Shown here piece by piece: positions 31,139 through 41,093 of a stretch of DNA of 64,000 bases. A program made the position numbers and the translations under genes. A model generated the notes under the pieces. The model was not told the origin of the DNA, ran no database searches, and was given only the letters and a program-made list of their open reading frames with translations. This stretch comes from Duganella radicis (lineage in GTDB: Bacteria; Pseudomonadota; Gammaproteobacteria; Burkholderiales; Burkholderiaceae_D): NCBI RefSeq assembly GCF_009720825.1, contig NZ_WNKY01000010.1, positions 1 to 64,000 of the forward strand, written 5' to 3'. Each line of letters begins with the position of its first letter. Position 1 is the stretch's first letter.

Positions 31139-31773
31139 TTCAGTTCAGTGACGAACTTCTCGCGCGGACGGCGCACTTTTTTCAGGTTGACCAGCCAGTC
31201 GCCTTCCGGCTGGCGATAGCCCAGCGGCAGGATGACCACGCTGCGCAGGTTGCGCTCTTTCAGGCCGAGGATCTGGTCGACGGCGGCCGGATCGAAGCCT
31301 TCCATTGGCGTGCTGTCCACGCCTTCGGCGGCGGCAGCCACCAGCGCCACGCCCAGGCCGATGTAGGCCTGGCGTGCGGCGGCGTCAAAGTTGGCGGCGT
31401 CGCCGCGCGCGGCCACGATGCCGTGCAGCTGCTTGCGATAGGCTTCCCAGCCCTCGTTGATGAAACCGCGCACTTCGTTGGTGTAATCGAAAGCGGCGTC
31501 GATGCGGGCAGGGGTGATGTTGTCCCAGGCGGCGAACACCAGCAGGTGCGATGCGTCGGTCACTTGCGACTGGCCCCATGCCACTTCGCGGATCTTGGCG
31601 CGCAGGCCGTCGTTCTTCACCACGAACACTTCGAACGGCTGCAAGCCGCTCGAGGTTGGCGTCAGGCGGATGGCTTCGAGAATGCGGTTCAGCTTCTCTT
31701 CATCCAGCTTTTTGCTTGAATCGAATTTCTTGGTGGCGTAGCGCCAGTTGAGGTGATTGATCACGTCGCTCAT
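31135..31773 (-). CDS. NAD(P)H nitroreductase (NfsB-like)
   Basis: 212 residues from the ATG at 31773, where GGGA is eight bases upstream. An in-frame ATG six bases earlier is less well spaced. Family motifs are WRYATKKFD near the N-terminus, RLTPTSSGLQPFEVFVV around residue 45, and DSTPMEGFDPAAVDQIL and VVILPLGYRQPEGD near the C-terminus. These bind FMN and place it in the oxygen-insensitive nitroreductase/dihydropteridine-reductase-like group. It reduces nitroaromatics or quinones in vitro; the physiological substrate is unknown. Confidence 0.93.
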   Translation of the reverse strand: MSDVINHLNWRYATKKFDSSKKLDEEKLNRILEAIRLTPTSSGLQPFEVFVVKNDGLRAKIREVAWGQSQVTDASHLLVFAAWDNITPARIDAAFDYTNEVRGFINEGWEAYRKQLHGIVAARGDAANFDAAARQAYIGLGVALVAAAAEGVDSTPMEGFDPAAVDQILGLKERNLRSVVILPLGYRQPEGDWLVNLKKVRRPREKFVTELN

Positions 31774-31784
31774 ATGCATATTCC

Positions 31785-31826
31785 CTTTGTGTATAAGGCC
31801 CGGCGCCAAATGGCCCGGGCGACAAA
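31785..31826. terminator. Hairpin after fmt and before the nitroreductase gene
   Basis: GCCCGG/CCGGGC arms (31799-31804 and 31815-31820) are flanked by CTTTGT and ACAAAG, giving a long imperfect stem. On the minus strand it follows the fmt stop at 31873 and reaches the nitroreductase ribosome site. No T-run follows, so it may not be an efficient terminator. Confidence 0.35.
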
Positions 31827-31872
31827 GCATCATAACGAATATGCGGAGATCGTGCTTGAGACCGCTAATTTT

Positions 31873-32823
31873 TCAGCTGAAGCGCAGGCCTTCCAGAGGG
31901 AAGCCCTTGATGAACTCGGCCGCAGGCAGGCGCTTGCCGCCCGGTTTCTGCAACTGCGTCAGACGCAGCGCGCCGCTGCCGCAGGCGACCACGATGCCGT
32001 GCTGCGCATCGGCCGACAGCACTTTGCCGGCCGGGCCGCTGGCGTCGACCAGTTCCGCGCCCCACAGCTTGATGTGGACATCGTTGACCGTGCCGTGCGC
32101 ACCCGGGAAGGGATTGAAGGCGCGGATCTTGCGGCCAATTTCCACCGCGGATTGGGTGAAGTCCAGCGCCGCTTCTTCCTTGCTGATCTTGGCGGCGTAG
32201 TTGACGCCTTGTTCCGGCTGCACCACGGCTTCCAGCTGGTTGTGCCGGTACTTGTTGAGCGCTTCCACAATCATCTTGCCGCCCAGCGCGGCCAGCTTGT
32301 CGTGCAGGCTGCCGGTGGTGTCGCTGTCTTCAATCGCCACGCGTTCGATCAGCAGCATCGGGCCGGTATCCAGGCCTTCTTCCATTTCCATGATGGTGAT
32401 GCCGGTTTCCGTGTCGCCCGCCTCAATCGCGCGATGGATCGGCGCGGCGCCGCGCCAGCGCGGCAGCAGCGAACCGTGGATGTTGAGGCAGGGCTTGATG
32501 TCCAGCGTGCTGCGCGGCAGGATCAGGCCATAGGCCGCCACCACCATCACATCGTACGGCGTGGACAGCAGGCGCTGATGCGCGGCCTTGGCTTCTTCGG
32601 CGCGCCGCGGGTCCTTGCTGTCCATGCGCAGCGACAGCGGCTGCAATACCTCGATGCCTTTCGACACCGCGTACTGCTTCACCGCCGACGGCTGCAACTG
32701 CATGCCGCGGCCGGCGGGGCGGTCGGGCTGGGTCAGCACCAGCGGGATTTCAAAACCGGCCTCATGCAGCGATTGCAGGGCCACGGCGGCAAATTCCGGG
32801 GTGCCGGCGAAGATGACTTTCAT
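31873..32823 (-). CDS. fmt: Methionyl-tRNA formyltransferase
   Basis: 316 residues. The formyl-transfer active site is the [20 protein letters not shown] segment with Asn114 and His116, followed by the conserved Asp region ([18 protein letters not shown]). The C-terminal domain binds tRNA. It formylates Met-tRNA(fMet) using 10-formyl-tetrahydrofolate. It lies 15 bases after def, the classic def-fmt pair, on the minus strand. Confidence 0.97.
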   Translation of the reverse strand: MKVIFAGTPEFAAVALQSLHEAGFEIPLVLTQPDRPAGRGMQLQPSAVKQYAVSKGIEVLQPLSLRMDSKDPRRAEEAKAAHQRLLSTPYDVMVVAAYGLILPRSTLDIKPCLNIHGSLLPRWRGAAPIHRAIEAGDTETGITIMEMEEGLDTGPMLLIERVAIEDSDTTGSLHDKLAALGGKMIVEALNKYRHNQLEAVVQPEQGVNYAAKISKEEAALDFTQSAVEIGRKIRAFNPFPGAHGTVNDVHIKLWGAELVDASGPAGKVLSADAQHGIVVACGSGALRLTQLQKPGGKRLPAAEFIKGFPLEGLRFS

Positions 32824-32838
32824 GGCTTATGCATTCGA

Positions 32839-33381
32839 TCAGTAACGGCGGCCTTGCGCGCGCAGCTGGGCTTCGCGCTGCATGCCGCGTTCTTCCTTTT
32901 GCAGCTTGGTCTTGATGCGGTTGCGTTTCAGCGGCGACAGGTATTCAACGAAGACCTTGCCTTTCAGGTGATCCATCTCGTGCTGGATGCACACGGCCAG
33001 CAGGCCGTCGGCGTCCACTTCAAACGGTTGGCCCTTGACGTCGAAGGCGCGCACCTTCACTTTCGATGGACGCTCGACGCCATCGTAGACGCCCGGCACC
33101 GACAGGCAACCTTCGTCATAGACCTGCTTGTCGTCGCTGCTCCACAGGATTTCCGGATTGATGTAGGCGACCAGGCCGGTCTTGTCCTCGGTGATATCGA
33201 TGACCACCACCTGCTCGTGCACGTCGACTTGCGAAGCGGCCAGGCCGATGCCGGGCGCGTCGTACATGGTTTCGGCCATGTCGGCCACCAGCTTTTCCAG
33301 GCGCTCGTCAAACGTGGTGACCGGCGCGGCCACTTTGTGCAGGCGTGGATCGGGGTAACGCAGAATATTTAAAATTGCCAT
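32839..33381 (-). CDS. def: Peptide deformylase
   Basis: 180 residues with the three metal-site motifs: [10 protein letters not shown] near residue 45, EGCLSVPG with Cys92, and HEMDHLKG with His134, Glu135 and His138. It removes the N-formyl group from nascent proteins. It heads the def-fmt operon, divergent from a LysM gene; in many proteobacteria dprA lies next in this locus, as here. Length is normal. Confidence 0.97.
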   Translation of the reverse strand: MAILNILRYPDPRLHKVAAPVTTFDERLEKLVADMAETMYDAPGIGLAASQVDVHEQVVVIDITEDKTGLVAYINPEILWSSDDKQVYDEGCLSVPGVYDGVERPSKVKVRAFDVKGQPFEVDADGLLAVCIQHEMDHLKGKVFVEYLSPLKRNRIKTKLQKEERGMQREAQLRAQGRRY

Positions 33382-33554
33382 GATGACTAAGTGAAAACTA
33401 TGTGAATGCCTTGCTAATGACCCTGTCGCAGCACGGTTTTCCCGAGCGCGGTTTCGCTTGCTAGTTCAGGGTTTTATGGGCAGAATTTGATTCAATTTGG
33501 CAAGCTTTACTGCTCTGCTGCCGTGTGCTTGCGGCGCACTTACTGGATCTATTA

Positions 33555-34652
33555 ATGAAAAATTTTAGCACAGTCGGTACCCGCTTAGCATTCACCACCC
33601 TGCTGGCGGCCGCCTCGGCGGCCTCGGCCGCGCCCCTCACATGCGAATTCCGTCCCGATGCGCCGGACAGCCACACCGTGGTCAAGGGCGACACCCTGTG
33701 GGACATCTCCGGGACCTTCCTGCAAAAGCCGTGGTGCTGGCCCACGGTCTGGGGCATGAACCGCGAGGAGATCGCCAACCCGCACTGGATTTATCCGGGC
33801 CAGATCATCTGGTTCGACCGCGCCGCCGGCCGTCTGCGGCTGGGCAACCGCATCGAGGCCGACGGCGGTGTCGCCGCCGTGCCCGGCGACCGCTTGCAGC
33901 CGCGCATCCGCACCGAGGGCCTGGGCAAGGACGCGGTGCCGTCGATTCCGCCCGGCGTGATTGAACCGTTCCTGACCCAGCCGCTGATCATCGAAGACGA
34001 CGAGCTGAAATCGGCGCCGCGCATCATGGCCACGCAAGAGGGCCGCGTGTTCCTGGGCAAGGGCGACAAGGCTTATGTGCGCGGCGATTTGAAGGGCAAC
34101 AGCGCGTTCCAGGTGTTCCGTCCGGGCACGCCGCTGAAGGATCCGGTCACCAGGCAAGTCATCGGCTACGAAGCGTTCTACCTCGGCACGCTGAAATTGC
34201 AGACCGAGGCCAAGCCGGGCGCCGATGTGCACACCTTCACCGTGTCCACCGCCAACCAGGAAATGGGCAAGGGCGACCAGTTGCGCGCCGTGCCGCCGAC
34301 GCCGCTGCAAAACTATGCGCCGCATCCGCCCGGGCAGCCGGTGGTCGCGCGCGTGGTGGCGGTCTACGGCGGCGTGACGCACGCCGGCCAGAACCAGATT
34401 GTCAGCATTAATCGCGGAAAGCTTGACGGGCTCGATATCGGCGCTGTGCTACAGCTGTACCATGCGGGAAGAACTGTGAGCGATTCCACGGCCAAGACCG
34501 GCTGGTTCGGGCGCGAACAGCAGGTCAGGCTGCCGGATGAGGAAGTGGGTAGCTTGTTTATCTTCCGCACGTTCAAGCATATTTCCTACGGCTTGATCAT
34601 GCAGGTGACGGCGCCGGTGGAAGTGGGCGACGTCGCCAAGTCGCCGGAGTAA
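33555..34652 (+). CDS. LysM-domain exported protein
   Basis: 365 residues from the ATG at 33555. A signal peptide (about 1-28, ending ASAA) is followed by one LysM module near residues 43-95, seen in SHTVVKGDTLWDISGTFL and NPHWIYPGQIIWF. The rest is an uncharacterised beta-rich region (DKAYVRGDLKGNSAFQVFRP). LysM binds peptidoglycan, so this is probably a periplasmic wall-associated protein. It is encoded next to dprA and divergent from def, a conserved betaproteobacterial arrangement. Confidence 0.9.
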   Translation: MKNFSTVGTRLAFTTLLAAASAASAAPLTCEFRPDAPDSHTVVKGDTLWDISGTFLQKPWCWPTVWGMNREEIANPHWIYPGQIIWFDRAAGRLRLGNRIEADGGVAAVPGDRLQPRIRTEGLGKDAVPSIPPGVIEPFLTQPLIIEDDELKSAPRIMATQEGRVFLGKGDKAYVRGDLKGNSAFQVFRPGTPLKDPVTRQVIGYEAFYLGTLKLQTEAKPGADVHTFTVSTANQEMGKGDQLRAVPPTPLQNYAPHPPGQPVVARVVAVYGGVTHAGQNQIVSINRGKLDGLDIGAVLQLYHAGRTVSDSTAKTGWFGREQQVRLPDEEVGSLFIFRTFKHISYGLIMQVTAPVEVGDVAKSPE

Positions 34653-34660
34653 CCCGTGCC

Positions 34661-35872
34661 GTGCAAGCCACGGAATCCCCTGCCGAATTGACCTGGCCAG
34701 AGCTGGCGGGCTGGCTGCGTCTGCAACAGGCCGATGGCGTCGGCCTGCTGACCGCGCACAAGCTCCTGGAATGCTTTGGCACCCCGGCCGCCATCTTCGA
34801 AGCCAGCCGCGCCCAGTTGCTTGAAATCGTCACCCCGCGCCAGGCGGACGCCTTGCTGTCGCCGCTGCGCGCCCGCCGCGCCGACACGCCGTTGGCGGCC
34901 GCCTTCGGATCGTCTGATGCCGCTGCCGGATCGCATGGCGCCGCGTTGCCGGCGGCCGGGCAGGGCTGGGTGGAGGCGCAGTTGGACGCCATGCTGGCCT
35001 GGCAGGCGCAGCCCGGCCACCGTCTGCTGCCCTTCGGCCATCCCCTCTATCCGGAATACCTGAGCCAGATCGTGGCCGCGCCCCTGCTGTTGTTCGTGAA
35101 AGGCCGCCTCGACCTGCTAGCGAACCGCGCGGTGGCCGTGGTCGGCTCGCGCAACGCCAGCCGCCAGGGCATGCTGAACGCCGAACGCATGGCGCAAACC
35201 CTGTCCGATGCCGGCGTCACCGTGGTCTCCGGCCTGGCCCTCGGCATCGACGCCGCCGCCCACCTCGGCGGCCTGAGTGGGCCCGGCGGCACCGTCGCCG
35301 TGCTTGGCACCGGCATCGACCGCATCTATCCCGCCCGCAACGCCGCACTCGCGCGCCGCATCGCCGAAGAAGGCTGTTTAATCAGTGAATGCGCTCTCGG
35401 CACGCCGCCCACGCGCGACAACTTCCCGCGCCGCAACCGCATCATCAGCGGCCTGTCGCGCGGCGTGCTAGTGGTGGAGGCGGCGGAAAAATCCGGCTCC
35501 CTGATCACCGCCCGCCTGGCGGCCGGGCAGGGCCGCGATGTGTACGCCGTTCCCGGCTCGATTCATGCGACACTATCGAAAGGCTGCCACGAACTGATAC
35601 GCGAGGGCGCCCGGCTGGTGGAATCCGGCGCCGATGTGTTGGCCGACATGCAATTGCTGGCCGACGGCCAGGCCGGCGCCCGTGCCGCGCTGGACGATAG
35701 TTTCGTCGACCGCGTGCTGGACGCCATGGGCGATGATCCGGTGCAGGCCGATGTGCTGGCCGAGCACCTGAACCAGCCGGCCGGCGAGCTGCAAGGCCAG
35801 TTGCTGGCGCTGGAACTGGCCGGCCTGCTGGAACGTTTGCCGGGAGGAATGTTTCAGCGCCTGAGAGCATGA
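34661..35872 (+). CDS. dprA: DNA-processing protein DprA
   Basis: 403 residues from the GTG at 34661. A helical SAM-like N-terminal domain (about 1-75), a variable insertion, then the Rossmann domain with VVGSRNASRQGM, VVSGLALGIDAAAHLG and VAVLGTGIDRIYPARN near residues 165-225, then GCLISECALGTPP. A C-terminal winged-helix (DML1-like) domain contains DPVQADVLAEHLNQPAGELQ. DprA protects incoming single-stranded DNA and loads RecA during natural transformation. smg follows 43 bases later. Confidence 0.96.
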   Translation: MQATESPAELTWPELAGWLRLQQADGVGLLTAHKLLECFGTPAAIFEASRAQLLEIVTPRQADALLSPLRARRADTPLAAAFGSSDAAAGSHGAALPAAGQGWVEAQLDAMLAWQAQPGHRLLPFGHPLYPEYLSQIVAAPLLLFVKGRLDLLANRAVAVVGSRNASRQGMLNAERMAQTLSDAGVTVVSGLALGIDAAAHLGGLSGPGGTVAVLGTGIDRIYPARNAALARRIAEEGCLISECALGTPPTRDNFPRRNRIISGLSRGVLVVEAAEKSGSLITARLAAGQGRDVYAVPGSIHATLSKGCHELIREGARLVESGADVLADMQLLADGQAGARAALDDSFVDRVLDAMGDDPVQADVLAEHLNQPAGELQGQLLALELAGLLERLPGGMFQRLRA

Positions 35873-35915
35873 ACAACACTTGTCTCCGATTCGTTTTAAC
35901 TGATAGAGTAGAGCC

Positions 35916-36380
35916 ATGTTCGACGTCCTTGTTTATCTCTACGAGACTTATTACCGTCCCGATGCCTGCCCTGAACCGGCGGCCTTGGCCAAGAAGCTGT
36001 CGGCTGTCGGTTTTGACGATGTCGAGATCTCCGAAGCGCTGGTTTGGCTCACCGACCTGACCGCCATGGCAGGGGTGGAACATTCGCTGACCGCCGCTTC
36101 CACCGGTACCCGCTTCTACGTGGAAGAGGAAACCGACGCGCTGGGCGCGGCCGCCATCGGCTTCATCCAGTTCCTGGAATCGGCCAAGGTGTTGTCTCCG
36201 CTGCAACGCGAAATCGTCATCGAACGGGCGCTGGCGCTGGACGAGGCGCCGGTGTCGTTGGGCAAGCTCAAGGTCATCGTCCTGATGCTGCTGTGGAGCC
36301 AGGGCAAGGAACCGGACGCCCTCATGTTCGACGACCTGTTCGGCTCGGACGAAGACCAGGCGCCCCGCCTGTTGCATTAA
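35916..36380 (+). CDS. smg: Smg / DUF494 family protein
   Basis: 154 residues starting [20 protein letters not shown], diagnostic of Smg. The middle has [20 protein letters not shown] and a helical C-terminus rich in Leu/Glu. The role is unknown; the gene is normally tied to dprA, def and fmt. Here it follows dprA and precedes topoisomerase III after a 197-base gap. Confidence 0.94.
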   Translation: MFDVLVYLYETYYRPDACPEPAALAKKLSAVGFDDVEISEALVWLTDLTAMAGVEHSLTAASTGTRFYVEEETDALGAAAIGFIQFLESAKVLSPLQREIVIERALALDEAPVSLGKLKVIVLMLLWSQGKEPDALMFDDLFGSDEDQAPRLLH

Positions 36381-36577
36381 AGCCCGTAAAAACTTCCCTC
36401 AATGCAACAAACAACGCCATAATCGGCGCGGAATTGTTGTAGGCTTGCGGTGCGATCGGCAATCCGCTTATTATTGGCGCTTTGACAAGACTGTCACGGA
36501 AACATGCAGATTGCCCCGCGATCCATGTATGATGCGCATGCTGTCCCCCCAAAGTGTTAAAAACGAGATACTAAAAT

Positions 36578-39232
36578 ATGAGCAAAACCCTCATCATCGC
36601 CGAAAAACCGTCGGTCGCGAATGACATCGCGAAGACGCTGGGCGGCTTCACCAAGCACGATGAGTACTTTGAATCCGACGAGTACGTGTTGTCCTCCGCC
36701 GTCGGTCACCTGCTGGAAATCGCCGTCCCGGAAGAACACGACGTCAAGCGCGGCAAATGGAGCTTTGCGCACTTGCCGATGATCCCGCCTTACTTCGCGC
36801 TGAACCCGATCGCCAAGACCGAGGCGCGCCTCAAGGTGCTGAACAAGCTGATCAAGCGTAAAGACGTCACCACCCTGATCAACGCATGCGACGCGGGCCG
36901 CGAAGGAGAACTGATCTTCCGCCTGATCGCGCAGAACGCCAAGGCCAAGCAACCGGTCAAACGCCTGTGGCTGCAATCGATGACGCCGACCGCGATCCGC
37001 GACGGCTTCTCGCACCTGCGCAGCGACGACGAAATGATGCCGCTGGCCGACGCCGCCCGCTGCCGCTCGGAAGCGGACTGGCTGATCGGCATCAACGGCA
37101 CCCGCGCCATGACCGCCTTCAACTCGAAGGAGGGCGGCTTCTACCTGACCACCGTGGGCCGCGTGCAAACGCCGACCCTGTCGATCGTGGTCGAGCGCGA
37201 AGAAAAGATCAAGAAATTCGTCCCGCGCGACTACTGGGAAGTGCGCGCCGAATTCGTCTGCGCCGCCGGCGTGTACGAAGGCCGCTGGCTGGACACCAAG
37301 TTCAAGAAGGACGAAACCGATCCGGAAAAACGCGCCGAGCGCCTGTGGAGCAAGGCCGCGGCCGACTCCATCGCGCTGGCCGTGCGCGGCAAGCAGGGCA
37401 ACGTCACCGAGGAAGCCAAGCCGACCACCTCGATCTCGCCGGGCCTGTTCGACCTGACCAGCTTGCAGCGCGAAGCCAACTCGCGCTTCGGCTTCTCGGC
37501 CAAGAACACGCTGGGCCTGGCGCAGGCACTGTACGAAAAGCACAAAGTGCTGACCTACCCGCGTACCGATTCGCGCCATCTGCCGGAAGATTACCTGGCG
37601 ACCGTGCAGCAGACGCTGGAAGTGGTGAAAGAGAACAACAACTATCACCAGTTCGCCAAGCAAATCCTGGACAAGGGCTGGGTCAAGCCGAACAAGCGCA
37701 TCTTCGACAACACCAAGATCTCGGACCACTTCGCGATCATCCCGACCACCATCGCGCCGAAGAACCTGTCCGAGCCGGAACAGAAACTGTACGACCTGGT
37801 GACGCGCCGCTTCCTGGCGGTGTTCTTCCCCGCCGCCGAGTTCCAAGTCACCACCCGCTTTACCGAAGTGTCGGGCCACACCTTCAAGACTGAAGGCAAG
37901 GTCATGACCAATCCGGGCTGGCTGGCGATCTACGGCAAGGAAGCCGACGGCGACGATAAAGAGAAGGAAGGCAACAACAAGAGCCTGGTGCCGGTCGCCA
38001 AGGGCGAGAAGGTGCTGACCGATCGCGTGGACGCCAACGGCCTGGTCACCAAGCCGCCAGCACGCTACACCGAGGCGACGCTGCTGTCCGCCATGGAAGG
38101 CGCCGGCAAGCTGGTGGAAGACGACGAACTGCGCGACGCCATGGCTGGCAAAGGCCTGGGCACGCCAGCCACGCGCGCCGCCACCATTGAAGGCCTGCTG
38201 ACCGAGAAGTATCTGCTGCGCGAAGGCCGCGAACTGATGCCGACCGCCAAAGCTTTCCAGCTGATGACGCTGCTGCGCGGCCTGGGCGTGAACGAACTGA
38301 CCGCGCCCGAGCTGACCGGCGAGTGGGAATACAAGCTGTCGCAGATGGAGAAGGGCAAAATCTCGCGTGACGAATTCATGCGTGAGATTGCGCAGATGAC
38401 GCAGGTGATCGTCAAGCGCGCCAAGGAATACGACAACGACACGATTCCGGGCGACTACCACACCATGCGCACGCCGTGCCCGAACTGCGGCGGCGTGGTG
38501 AAGGAAAACTATCGCCGCTTCGCCTGCACCAAGTGCGACTTCTCGATGAGCAAAACGCCCGGCGGCCGCCAGTTTGAAATCGAGGAAGTGGAACAACTGT
38601 TGAAAGACCGCACCATCGGTCCGCTGCAAGGCTTCCGCTCCAAGATGGGCCGTCCGTTCGCGGCGATTCTGCGCATCGTGCGCGATGAGGATATCAACAA
38701 CTTCAAGCTGGAGTTCGACTTCGGCCAGAACGACGATTCGGAAGATTCGGAACCGGTGGACTTCAGCGAGCAGACGCCGCTGGGGCCGTGCCCGAAGTGC
38801 AATGGCGGCGTGTACGAAATGGGCCTGGCCTACGTGTGCGAACACACTGTGGCCAAGCCGAAGACTTGCGACTTCCGCAGCGGCCGCATCATCCTGCAAC
38901 AGGAGATCCTGCCGGAGCAAATGGCCAAGCTGCTCAACGACGGCAAGACCGACCTGCTGCCAGGCTTCATCTCGCAGCGCACGCGCCGTCCGTTCAAGGC
39001 CTTCCTGGTGAAGGGCAAGGACGGCAAGATCAGCTTCGAGTTTGAAGAGCGCAAGGCCAAGCCGGGTGCGAAAGGCAAAGCCGCCGCAGCGGAGGAAGGT
39101 GCCGAGGAAAAAGCCGCGCCGGTGAAAAAAGCCGCTGCGGCGGTGAAAAAGCCGGCGGCGAAAAAAGCCGTAGCCAAGAAACCAGCGGCCAAGAAAGCGG
39201 CACCTAAAAAAGCTGCCGCCACCGCAGAGTAA
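36578..39232 (+). CDS. topB: DNA topoisomerase III
   Basis: 884 residues. A Toprim domain opens MSKTLIIAEKPSVANDIA and includes the acidic NACDAGREGELIF motif near residue 105. The catalytic tyrosine is Tyr327 in VLTYPRTDSRHLP, close to the E. coli TopB Tyr328. After the gate domain come zinc-finger-like C-terminal repeats (CPNCGG with CTKCDF, later CPKCNGG). The last 60 residues are Lys/Ala-rich repeats of the form KKAAAKKPAAKK, like a nonspecific DNA-binding tail. It removes supercoils and decatenates DNA. A bidirectional terminator follows. Confidence 0.95.
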   Translation: MSKTLIIAEKPSVANDIAKTLGGFTKHDEYFESDEYVLSSAVGHLLEIAVPEEHDVKRGKWSFAHLPMIPPYFALNPIAKTEARLKVLNKLIKRKDVTTLINACDAGREGELIFRLIAQNAKAKQPVKRLWLQSMTPTAIRDGFSHLRSDDEMMPLADAARCRSEADWLIGINGTRAMTAFNSKEGGFYLTTVGRVQTPTLSIVVEREEKIKKFVPRDYWEVRAEFVCAAGVYEGRWLDTKFKKDETDPEKRAERLWSKAAADSIALAVRGKQGNVTEEAKPTTSISPGLFDLTSLQREANSRFGFSAKNTLGLAQALYEKHKVLTYPRTDSRHLPEDYLATVQQTLEVVKENNNYHQFAKQILDKGWVKPNKRIFDNTKISDHFAIIPTTIAPKNLSEPEQKLYDLVTRRFLAVFFPAAEFQVTTRFTEVSGHTFKTEGKVMTNPGWLAIYGKEADGDDKEKEGNNKSLVPVAKGEKVLTDRVDANGLVTKPPARYTEATLLSAMEGAGKLVEDDELRDAMAGKGLGTPATRAATIEGLLTEKYLLREGRELMPTAKAFQLMTLLRGLGVNELTAPELTGEWEYKLSQMEKGKISRDEFMREIAQMTQVIVKRAKEYDNDTIPGDYHTMRTPCPNCGGVVKENYRRFACTKCDFSMSKTPGGRQFEIEEVEQLLKDRTIGPLQGFRSKMGRPFAAILRIVRDEDINNFKLEFDFGQNDDSEDSEPVDFSEQTPLGPCPKCNGGVYEMGLAYVCEHTVAKPKTCDFRSGRIILQQEILPEQMAKLLNDGKTDLLPGFISQRTRRPFKAFLVKGKDGKISFEFEERKAKPGAKGKAAAAEEGAEEKAAPVKKAAAAVKKPAAKKAVAKKPAAKKAAPKKAAATAE

Positions 39233-39234
39233 AA

Positions 39235-39265
39235 AAACGGGACCTTCGCGGTCCCGTTTCTTATT
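39235..39265 (+). terminator. Rho-independent terminator after topB (also faces the convergent gene)
   Basis: AAACGGGACC (39235-39244), loop, GGTCCCGTTT (39250-39259) form a 10-bp perfect stem, followed by TCTTATT. The upstream A-run makes it work in both directions, for topB and for the convergent hypothetical gene ending at 39261. Confidence 0.88.
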
Positions 39266-39860
39266 GTGTCGCACCTTTCTCCAGCGCCGCAAGATAAGCG
39301 CTGGACGCGGCGGCCCGCGCCATCTTCTCCTGCATGTGCGCGACCTCGTATGCGTGGATATCGTTAATGACCTGCTGCGCGGCCTCGTAGCGGTCGATTA
39401 CATCGTCGTCGTGGAAAAGCAGCTGGCCGTCTTCGATGCTGATGACATCGCGGTGTTCATCGACGATAGTGAACATCTCGCGCACCGCCGCGATCCAGCG
39501 ATCACGATTCGCATAAAACTCCGCCTGCTCGGCGAGCGTGCGATTCAAGGTTGAAACCAAGCCCTGCTGATATTCATGCACCTTCTCCGCCGGCAACGTG
39601 GCGATAGCTGCGGCAAGCTGCTCCATTACCGCCGGCACGAACTTGGCAAACATCTGCTGATGTGCCTGATGCAGCTCTGTGAGTTTGGCGACCGTATGAA
39701 GCGCCTGGCGGGTGCCATCGGCGGTCGCCACACTCTCCAGCGTAAAAAGCCGCTCCAACTGCAACCCAGCTTGCGCCTGCTGATACGCCGTCTGCGCCTG
39801 CTGCGCCACTCCGCCAACCTGCCGCGCGAGTTGAATCAATTGAAGTTCAGTTGGATGCAT
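39261..39860 (-). CDS. Helical hypothetical protein
   Basis: 199 residues from the ATG at 39860 (a TTG at 39926 extends it by 22 residues). No family recognised. It is mainly alpha-helical and Ala/Gln/Glu-rich (VAQQAQTAYQQAQAGLQLER; MEQLAAAIATLPAEK), with an acidic stretch ISIEDGQLLFHDDDVIDRYE. No membrane segment or signal peptide is evident. It is divergent from the PH-domain gene and convergent with topB, sharing the terminator. It marks the left edge of an accessory-looking region. Confidence 0.6.
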   Translation of the reverse strand: MHPTELQLIQLARQVGGVAQQAQTAYQQAQAGLQLERLFTLESVATADGTRQALHTVAKLTELHQAHQQMFAKFVPAVMEQLAAAIATLPAEKVHEYQQGLVSTLNRTLAEQAEFYANRDRWIAAVREMFTIVDEHRDVISIEDGQLLFHDDDVIDRYEAAQQVINDIHAYEVAHMQEKMARAAASSAYLAALEKGATQ

Positions 39861-39963
39861 TAGCCAATCCGGATCGATAAAAAGATTGTAAATTCTATCA
39901 TTTAATGAATACCATTCGATCCACAAGGAGTATCCTGATGACCTTTCTCCAATCGCATAACCT

Positions 39964-40527
39964 ATGATGAACGAGCTATCAGAAGAAGTCCGTCGCGAGC
40001 TATTGCCGGGGGAGCAAGTGCTTTGGTCGGGCAGGCCGCGTCAAGGCCTGGTACTGCGTGGTTCCGACGCGCTCGGAATTCCCTTTAGTTTGTTGTGGTG
40101 TGGCTTTGCAATATTTTGGGAACACAGCGTCGTCACGTCGAACGCCCCCGCATTCTTCAAGTTGTGGGGCATTCCCTTCGTGCTCGTCGGCCTGTATATG
40201 GTTATCGGCCGATTTTTCTTCGAAGCACGGCAACGTGCGCGCACTTTCTACGCGGTCACGCCCGAGCGCATACTCATTGTGTCCGGCGTTTTTTCGCGGC
40301 AGGTTAAATCGTTGAGTTTGAACACGCTCTGCGATGTCTCGCTGACTGAAGGCCGCAACGGCGAGGGCGACATCACGTTCGGACCGCAAAGCCCTTTCCC
40401 GTCCTTTTTCGGCAATTCAGGATGGCCGGGCGCACGGCAGCAATCCCCCAAGTTCGAGCTGGTGACGGGAGCCAAGTCGGTATATGAGAAAATCAGAGAG
40501 GCTCAGCGTGGTTCGTTTGCCACCTGA
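39964..40527 (+). CDS. PH-domain membrane protein (bPH type)
   Basis: 187 residues. Two adjacent ATGs start the frame. RRELLPGEQVLWSGRPRQGL near residue 10 and FYAVTPERILIVSGVFSRQ near 96 are typical of bacterial PH (YdbS-like) proteins; between them lie two transmembrane helices (about 38-55 and 66-84). The function of such proteins is unknown, but they are often in stress or envelope gene groups. It is 33 bases upstream of the macrodomain gene and may head that transcript. The region is less GC-biased than its neighbours. Confidence 0.8.
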   Translation: MMNELSEEVRRELLPGEQVLWSGRPRQGLVLRGSDALGIPFSLLWCGFAIFWEHSVVTSNAPAFFKLWGIPFVLVGLYMVIGRFFFEARQRARTFYAVTPERILIVSGVFSRQVKSLSLNTLCDVSLTEGRNGEGDITFGPQSPFPSFFGNSGWPGARQQSPKFELVTGAKSVYEKIREAQRGSFAT

Positions 40528-40560
40528 GCGGGAAGTCTATGCGATGTTCAGGGGTGAAAC

Positions 40561-41058
40561 ATGAAGGCGATCAAAGCGGATATCACCGAGCTGGCGGTCG
40601 ATGCCATTGTCAACGCCGCCAATTCATCGTTGCTCGGCGGTGGTGGTGTTGATGGCGCTATTCATCGCGCGGCGGGGCCTGAGCTGGTGCAGGAATGCCG
40701 CTTGCTCGGCGGCTGCAAAACGGGCGACGCTAAAATCACCAAGGGCTACCGGCTGCTTGCCAGGCACGTCATCCACACCGTGGGACCGGTGTGGCGCGGC
40801 GGTGATCATGGCGAGCCGCAACTGCTGGCGTCCTGCTATCGGCGCTCGCTGGAACTGGCGGTGGCGAATGGTGTGCACAGTATCGCCTTCCCCGGCATCA
40901 GCACCGGTATTTATGGCTATCCCGTCGAGCAGGCTGCCGAGATCGCTGTTGCGACCGTGCGCGCTGCGCAGTTTAAAGGTGCGGTGATCTTCTGCTGCTT
41001 TTCCGAGGCAGATCTCCGCGTCTATGAACGCATACTCAATAGCGACGGAATTGAATAG
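40561..41058 (+). CDS. Macrodomain ADP-ribosyl hydrolase (YmdB/MacroD type)
   Basis: 165 residues, essentially a single macrodomain. The substrate loop is [20 protein letters not shown] near residues 18-37 (MacroD-type catalytic Asn/Asp/Gly pattern), and the phosphate-binding loop is [12 protein letters not shown] near 112-123. MacroD-type enzymes hydrolyse O-acetyl-ADP-ribose and remove ADP-ribose from proteins. The gene sits 35 bases upstream of an Arr-type ADP-ribosyltransferase and could reverse or process its product; that link is inference. Confidence 0.93.
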   Translation: MKAIKADITELAVDAIVNAANSSLLGGGGVDGAIHRAAGPELVQECRLLGGCKTGDAKITKGYRLLARHVIHTVGPVWRGGDHGEPQLLASCYRRSLELAVANGVHSIAFPGISTGIYGYPVEQAAEIAVATVRAAQFKGAVIFCCFSEADLRVYERILNSDGIE

Positions 41059-41093
41059 CGTTGGGGAGTAACGCTAAAGCATGGAGAATATGT